This document shows positions 61,201 to 64,000 of a DNA stretch of 64,000 nt, piece by piece (position 1 is the stretch's first letter; each line of letters begins with the position of its first letter). The stretch is from contig NZ_CP013444.1 in the NCBI RefSeq assembly GCF_001718835.1, positions 1,798,001 to 1,862,000 of the forward strand. The letters are read 5' to 3'. The position numbers and the translations under genes are program-made. This DNA is from Burkholderia cepacia (GTDB lineage: Bacteria > Pseudomonadota > Gammaproteobacteria > Burkholderiales > Burkholderiaceae). A model generated the notes under the pieces. The model worked only from the letters and a program-made list of their open reading frames with translations. It was not told the origin of the DNA and ran no database searches.

Positions 61201-63736
61201 TTGCTGCGTGTACATTCAGCATGCTCGTATCCGGACGAGCATCGGTGCCCGCTGCAATTTTCCCGTTCTGGTTGTCCAGCCTGCCGCCGCTCGTCAACGA
61301 CATACCCGCTTGCGAGCGAATCAAGCCTTGCGAGTTCGCCAGATCGCCCGCGATGTTCGCGACAATGCCGTGACGCGCCGCGAAAGTCCCTTGCGCGTTG
61401 TTCCATGAATCTGCTTGAACAGCGGCCTGCCCATTGGTAACGACGGAGCCACCGACATTGCTGAAAGCACCTGTGCGGTTGCCCGGCTTCACCATCAGCA
61501 CGCCTGATCCGCCATGCGTGATCGTGCCGCCATCGTTCAGCAACGTAGCCGATGCGAGCGTCAAGTCCGTGCTGTTGGTCTGCAGCGTGCCGCCTTGCGA
61601 ATTATCGAGCGTACCGGAGACATTAACCGCGATCGGACCGGTCCCGGTCTGCGTGATGACGCCGTTGTGATTGACAAGATCGATACCATTCAACGCAACC
61701 TGCGTCGCTTGTACCGTGCCACCGCTGTTGTCGATCGTGGTGCCATTCACGGTCGCCGACTGACCGACGATCGTGCCGTTCGCGTTCGACAACCGCGCGC
61801 CCGCATCGACCGTCACGGATTGTGCTGCCTTCAGCGAGCCGCCCGAGTTGTCAACGGCTTGCCCGGTCACGTGCAGGTCCGTATTGGCCGTGATGACGCC
61901 TTGATTGACGATGGTGCCGCCTTGTACGTTGACGCCACCGTTACCGCCGATCACTCCGCCTTGCGCGCCGGTTGAGGTCGTACCGCTCGCGTTGATCAGT
62001 TGCCCGGTCGTTGTGATCGACAGGCCGTCGCCGTTCAACGACGTGACGCGCCCCGCCGAATTGTCCAACGACGCTCCGGAAATATTCACTCCGCCTGCGC
62101 TTTGTATCGTCCCTTGGTTATTCGCGAGCGCGCCGCCGTGCACCTGCATCGAGTCTTCCGATACGAGCGTGCCGCCCCGATTGTCGAATTGGCCGGACGA
62201 CTGCACAGTCAGCGGACCTTGCGTCGATACCTTGCCGCCTTGGTTCGAAATGCTGCCCGCAGCGAGCGTTGCATGACTGCCGCTTGACAGGCTGCCGTGA
62301 TCATTGATCAACGCACCCGCCGCATTGGCATTGACCGCACCCTGTGCGCTCGTCGTCGCATTGGAAAGGTTTAGGTCGCCCGCGTTCGCGTTCAGCGAGA
62401 GATGGCCGTTTGCAGCCGTTTGACTGCCGGAAAGATTGACAACGCCACCAGAAATCGACGCGTTGCCGCCTGCGACGTTCTGACCGGTCGCCGTCAGCTG
62501 GCCCGTGCTCGACAAATTCAGGTCGCCGCCCTTTCCGACGGAACCGTCGTTATTGACGCCTGCGCCGAGCGTTCCCGTCGAATTGACGCTGCCCGCGTTG
62601 ACCGTCGTATTTTCCTGCGCCGCAAGCGTGCCGCTGTTCGACAACGCGCCGCCGGTCGATACATTGACGTTCTGCTGTGCGTACGTCGTGCCGGAATTTT
62701 GAATACTGTTCGCGGTTGCGGTAAGGTTACCGCTGGCAGTCGTCTTGCCAGTCAATACCAGTTGGCCATTCGACTGCAGCGTCAGATCGCCCGCTTGTGC
62801 GGCAATCGTTCCGGCGTTTGCGACACCCACCCCGTTCTCGTTCGATACGAGGAGGATGCGGTTGCTATACATCCCGCCGAGTTGGCTCACGTCGATCGCA
62901 ATGGCGGGTGCAGCGCCATCGCCGGCGATCGGCATCGCGGCAAGCGTGTCGTGATTGACCTGAGCCGCGCCTGCGATCACGTTCAGGTTTTTCGCGTAAA
63001 TTGCCGCGTTCGCTTGCACGGCACGGGAAATCAGGTCGACCTGATCGACATTTGCGGCATTGAGACCCGCCCCTTGCACGGAAATCAGGCCACGGGTTAC
63101 GTTGAACCCGCCGAGCGAACCATCGGCGCCGTAGTACGGCTGGCCTGTCGTCAACGTCGCACGGCTTGTATTGATGAATCCCCCGCCATCGACGACGATG
63201 CCGGACGGGTTCGCCAGGACAACTTCGGCGCGGCTACCCGCGACCTCGACATAGCCTCGCAATTGAGAGGGGTTCGGGCTGTTGACCTGGTTGACGATGA
63301 TCCGCGCAGACTGGCCCGGGCCAAAGTTCGGGTTGCCGTTGATATAGCCCGCCTGCTGCGTTTGAACAATCGTCGATGAGTTGTTCAGAATCGCGCCGTT
63401 TTTCTGGACATCGAACTGGTTGTACGTATTCACGGACACGCCAGCTCCCGAAGGCGCAGCGATATTCACCTGCGGCAGGCCATTTTGCGTCTGGATGACG
63501 TGCGTGTTGGTGCCCGGCGTCGGCGCGATTTGCGCGATACTCGGCAGCGGCACACCAAACAGCAATGCAGCGGCCATCGCGATGGGCCCACATACGACGC
63601 GAAATCGTCGCGATTCGAGCAAGGCAATCGATCCATGCGCAATTCCGGCCGCACGTGGCGCATTACCGTTTTCTTGAACGACAATCATCGCACCCCGCGC
63701 GCGATTGAACACCACCCGATAGCGATTCTTGTTCAT
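55205..63736 (-). CDS. cdiA: CdiA/FhaB-type two-partner exoprotein with a membrane-type toxin tail
   Basis: A complete 2843-residue TpsA protein. Residues 1-24 (MNKNRYRVVFNRARGAMIVV) form an extended signal peptide region; cleavage is likely after Gln69. A TPS secretion domain follows at about 75-200 (VNIAAPSGAGVSVNTYNQFD, then VLANPSGIVVDGGGF). Haemagglutinin repeats of the SNSG/ANG type run to about 1130. A non-repeat, cysteine-containing part spans about 1135-1430, more repeats reach about 2450, and then comes a pretoxin region with GYNVDRFNRQLHDNEKDA at about 2577. The last 170 residues are variable, hydrophobic and of lower GC. This tail has GAGLCTSGLGCALGGGGMIV and FGLGDMAEGADGLYNRYNG, which resembles my recollection of the DUF4225 pattern. 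No CdiB/FhaC transporter gene is in the window. Confidence 0.9.
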   Translation of the reverse strand: MNKNRYRVVFNRARGAMIVVQENGNAPRAAGIAHGSIALLESRRFRVVCGPIAMAAALLFGVPLPSIAQIAPTPGTNTHVIQTQNGLPQVNIAAPSGAGVSVNTYNQFDVQKNGAILNNSSTIVQTQQAGYINGNPNFGPGQSARIIVNQVNSPNPSQLRGYVEVAGSRAEVVLANPSGIVVDGGGFINTSRATLTTGQPYYGADGSLGGFNVTRGLISVQGAGLNAANVDQVDLISRAVQANAAIYAKNLNVIAGAAQVNHDTLAAMPIAGDGAAPAIAIDVSQLGGMYSNRILLVSNENGVGVANAGTIAAQAGDLTLQSNGQLVLTGKTTASGNLTATANSIQNSGTTYAQQNVNVSTGGALSNSGTLAAQENTTVNAGSVNSTGTLGAGVNNDGSVGKGGDLNLSSTGQLTATGQNVAGGNASISGGVVNLSGSQTAANGHLSLNANAGDLNLSNATTSAQGAVNANAAGALINDHGSLSSGSHATLAAGSISNQGGKVSTQGPLTVQSSGQFDNRGGTLVSEDSMQVHGGALANNQGTIQSAGGVNISGASLDNSAGRVTSLNGDGLSITTTGQLINASGTTSTGAQGGVIGGNGGVNVQGGTIVNQGVITANTDLHVTGQAVDNSGGSLKAAQSVTVDAGARLSNANGTIVGQSATVNGTTIDNSGGTVQATQVALNGIDLVNHNGVITQTGTGPIAVNVSGTLDNSQGGTLQTNSTDLTLASATLLNDGGTITHGGSGVLMVKPGNRTGAFSNVGGSVVTNGQAAVQADSWNNAQGTFAARHGIVANIAGDLANSQGLIRSQAGMSLTSGGRLDNQNGKIAAGTDARPDTSMLNVHAATIQNSGGLIADFGTGATSVQGGSQLLNSAGTITGNGDVTAQAASIVNTNGAQMSGANVQVRSDTLDNTDSKIGNVADGNVDIATTGAITNTNGKIGATHDLSVSASTLLGGGTYSAAHDASLNLQGDFSSTPAYQFSAGHDLAFTLPGTFTNSAGLQSVNNLSIHAGDIVNSGAIAAGNLLKTHSNTLTNTGVMVGGSASLVADSTLSNIGPTALIGASDSNGTLELLSRDIENRDDTTAADAMAQTAIYGLGKVVLAGGKDANGNYTHAALIRNQSALIQSGGDMELHADQVTNTRRVMTTTGYTNNVDPAWLQQLGISMSGCAAYFTDACNGAYDVPGIDLAKADPSVIEQLRKQIGGIFIDPPHEGQWNSRYQRTTYTGVATANTVKDISPAGQIVSGGKLGASSVGTLQNYWSNIAAVNGIEMPANYDADGWKASGQQAPGLTVTYSGHYHYNNYDNSEHDWTYSFCDKGCNGPADVKEFKIPDYQSTLVTNGTLSGTGVSINNTAGNASIPSLGLVAGQSLPVNSGAVHGTTPTMVNPVIASATALNVLNNLTLAQGGLFKPTIAPNAPYVIETNPAFTNQKNFISSDYFFQQIGVDLTHIPKRLGDGFYEQQLVRNEITSLTGKAVLGPYTDTQSMYESLMAAGASLSKSLSLPLGMSLSPEQVSQLTSNVILMETRVVGGQSVLVPVVYLAKASQENWHGPLIAANDIDLKNAQTFTNSGTMKAANTLSVEGKQIDNAFGALQSGGLMKLTTTGDVDLTSANVKAGSLQLDAGKDLILDTAAKTVKQVNDTGATRITTTLGPQAKIDVAGNAAIVTGGNFQQNAGDLNVGGNLGMQVGGNWNLGAQQTGEHTVVHRANGVSDVDVNQAVGSSVKVGGVSQIGVGGDLTAKGAQIDLGQGGTVAVKGDVSLGAASATSTINSNSSSSSRGRSSAATLHAVNETVTGTTLKGGDTVNIVSGKDITLSGSTLSLDKGNANLLAAGDVNVGAATETHEYSSHETHSRSGVLSGTKIASGIDQTMTLNRGSLVSADGVNIVSGKDVNVQGSTIVGTNDVTLTAARNVTVTTSQDTLQSSSYYNKKESGLMSGGGLSVSVGSSSLKTTSQTTEVSNNASTIGSLKGNLSITAGNDLHVTGSDLIAAKNLSGAGANVTIDSAQDKNHRGETQEVSKSGLTLALKAPVIDAISNAVGQSRASSNSQDGRAAALHGMAAASAAWDANVAAGDVVRALGAGETPQFKVEVSVGSSHSKSAFSEDSVTNRGSSVAAGGTAAFAATGNGQPGSGNVMIVGSNVNANDVILAAKNQVNIVNTTDTDSTRSTNESKSASVGVSVGTGGFGVSAAMSKANGDGNSDLATQNNSHVSAANNVTIISGGDTNIIGSNVKGNQVNADVGGNLNIVSVQDTLSSAAHQSSSGGGFSVSQGGASANFSQSKGNASGSYAGVNEQAGIHAGDGGFNINVTGNTDLKGGLIASDADASKNSLTTGSLSFSDVQNQSHYDASSSGFSAGATTGDGGMNYSTHGSASGKNAGGAAPMLGQNDSGSDSATTKSGVSAGTVTITDSANQKQDVASLNRDTTNTNGAVAKLPDMQNLLSNQADMMAAASAAGEVVSRRIGDYADKMMKDAAANGDQAGVDAWKEGGANRALMQGAGAALVTGLAGGNAVGGAAGAAIASIASGKLNELSSGIAGSDPTGNANMNQALGNIVANALATGAGVAVGGESGAFSGYNVDRFNRQLHDNEKDAIAEKAGKDKAEQEKLTRAACYVVKCWSEYPEGSEARNKNFVSEVEASQLKPQLDWVNQQKEAGLFEYTPWQKAGDALKNDPVGVAKDTAKIVVGGVTVKTGAGLCTSGLGCALGGGGMIVFGLGDMAEGADGLYNRYNGISSPGVNPLRYGFNEALPAGWGDVAYDGLNLVAAIVALKAPVPLKMGNADGLNRPGAMFGVTVPRINNNTLIPFINQAAPYGTTQGILLFGVGSKGATVINDIRHAGEQK

Positions 63737-64000
63737 TCTTCGTTCGACGCGGATCGCGCCTCTGCTTCAGATTTCGATTGGATTCAACGTCCATTTCGCC
63801 GGACGCCGTTAATCTGGATCGCGATGAGAATTAGGACGACGATATTTTTTCTCATGCACGTCGCGATTGCACGCTTCAGACGCACCGCGTGCAATCGATT
63901 TCCTCTATCCGTGACGCGATCGTAGCAGACGCGAGGTACTGCGTATTGTCAGAGATGATCAAATCGATGAGCGAAGTCTCAATTTCCCACAATCAAGCCA
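63737..64000. other. Upstream region of the CdiA gene, no gene seen
   Basis: The last 264 bases are AT-richer than the rest of the window and hold no convincing gene on either strand. The CdiA promoter should lie here, but I could not fix a clear -35/-10 pair. The CdiA start has only a weak GAAGA as ribosome binding site. Confidence 0.4.

Noticed and set aside
55205..63736. Repeated motifs in the exoprotein gene considered as a CRISPR or satellite array
   Set aside because: The repeats are degenerate coding repeats of a beta-helix protein with irregular spacing.
63485..63925. Plus-strand ORF of 146 residues across the CdiA start
   Set aside because: Arg-rich, antisense to the CdiA signal peptide region, with no start context.

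Overview
The window is GC-rich (roughly two thirds G+C in most genes) and reads like a secondary replicon of a Burkholderia cepacia complex bacterium. That placement is an inference from gene content: paired regulators and transporters, a beta-alanine operon, a levansucrase and fructanase locus, and a CDI/FHA-type two-partner exoprotein. There are no ribosomal, tRNA or other core genes. I saw no rRNA, tRNA, CRISPR array or insertion sequence.

Layout. 1-11 kb: the tail of a FUSC exporter, a small secreted peptide, an amino-acid permease with a P1-family aminopeptidase, a LuxR regulator, a P450 with a divergent AraC regulator, and a DUF2239/carotenoid-oxygenase operon behind a strong palindrome-bearing promoter. 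Next come three fused gene remnants and an HTH/DUF4180 pair. 11-18 kb: a secreted COG4315 protein, the beta-alanine operon (omega-transaminase and mmsA) with a divergent LysR gene, a cupin, and a DUF1326/DUF2182 metal-related pair followed by a decayed VOC gene. 18-24 kb: two tandem MFS transporters and an MBL-fold protein, divergent from a duplicated, double-length IclR regulator. 24-30 kb: an Lrp/LysE pair, a chemoreceptor, and an acyl-CoA ligase divergent from a Crp/Fnr regulator.

30-39 kb: a five-gene RND efflux operon (permease, adaptor, outer-membrane factor, response regulator, sensor kinase). 39-45 kb: a LysE/AraC pair, an SDR, a lipoprotein, an AI-2E-family membrane protein, and an old-yellow-enzyme/DJ-1 electrophile-defence pair preceded by two copies of a NemR-like operator with no TetR gene in sight. 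45-50 kb: a LacI regulator, levansucrase (GH68) and fructan hydrolase (GH32) around two palindromic operators. 50-54.7 kb: an SDR, LysR and MocR regulators, and a carboxymuconolactone-decarboxylase/cupin operon.

54.6-63.7 kb: a complete 2843-residue CdiA/FhaB-type exoprotein with a membrane-type toxin tail, translationally coupled to a 93-residue two-helix membrane protein that is the probable immunity factor. No CdiB/FhaC transporter gene lies in the window. This is the most distinctive locus: the tail and immunity gene have visibly lower GC and resemble no toxin family whose activity I know. Most other modules are regulator-plus-target pairs whose operators can often be seen directly.
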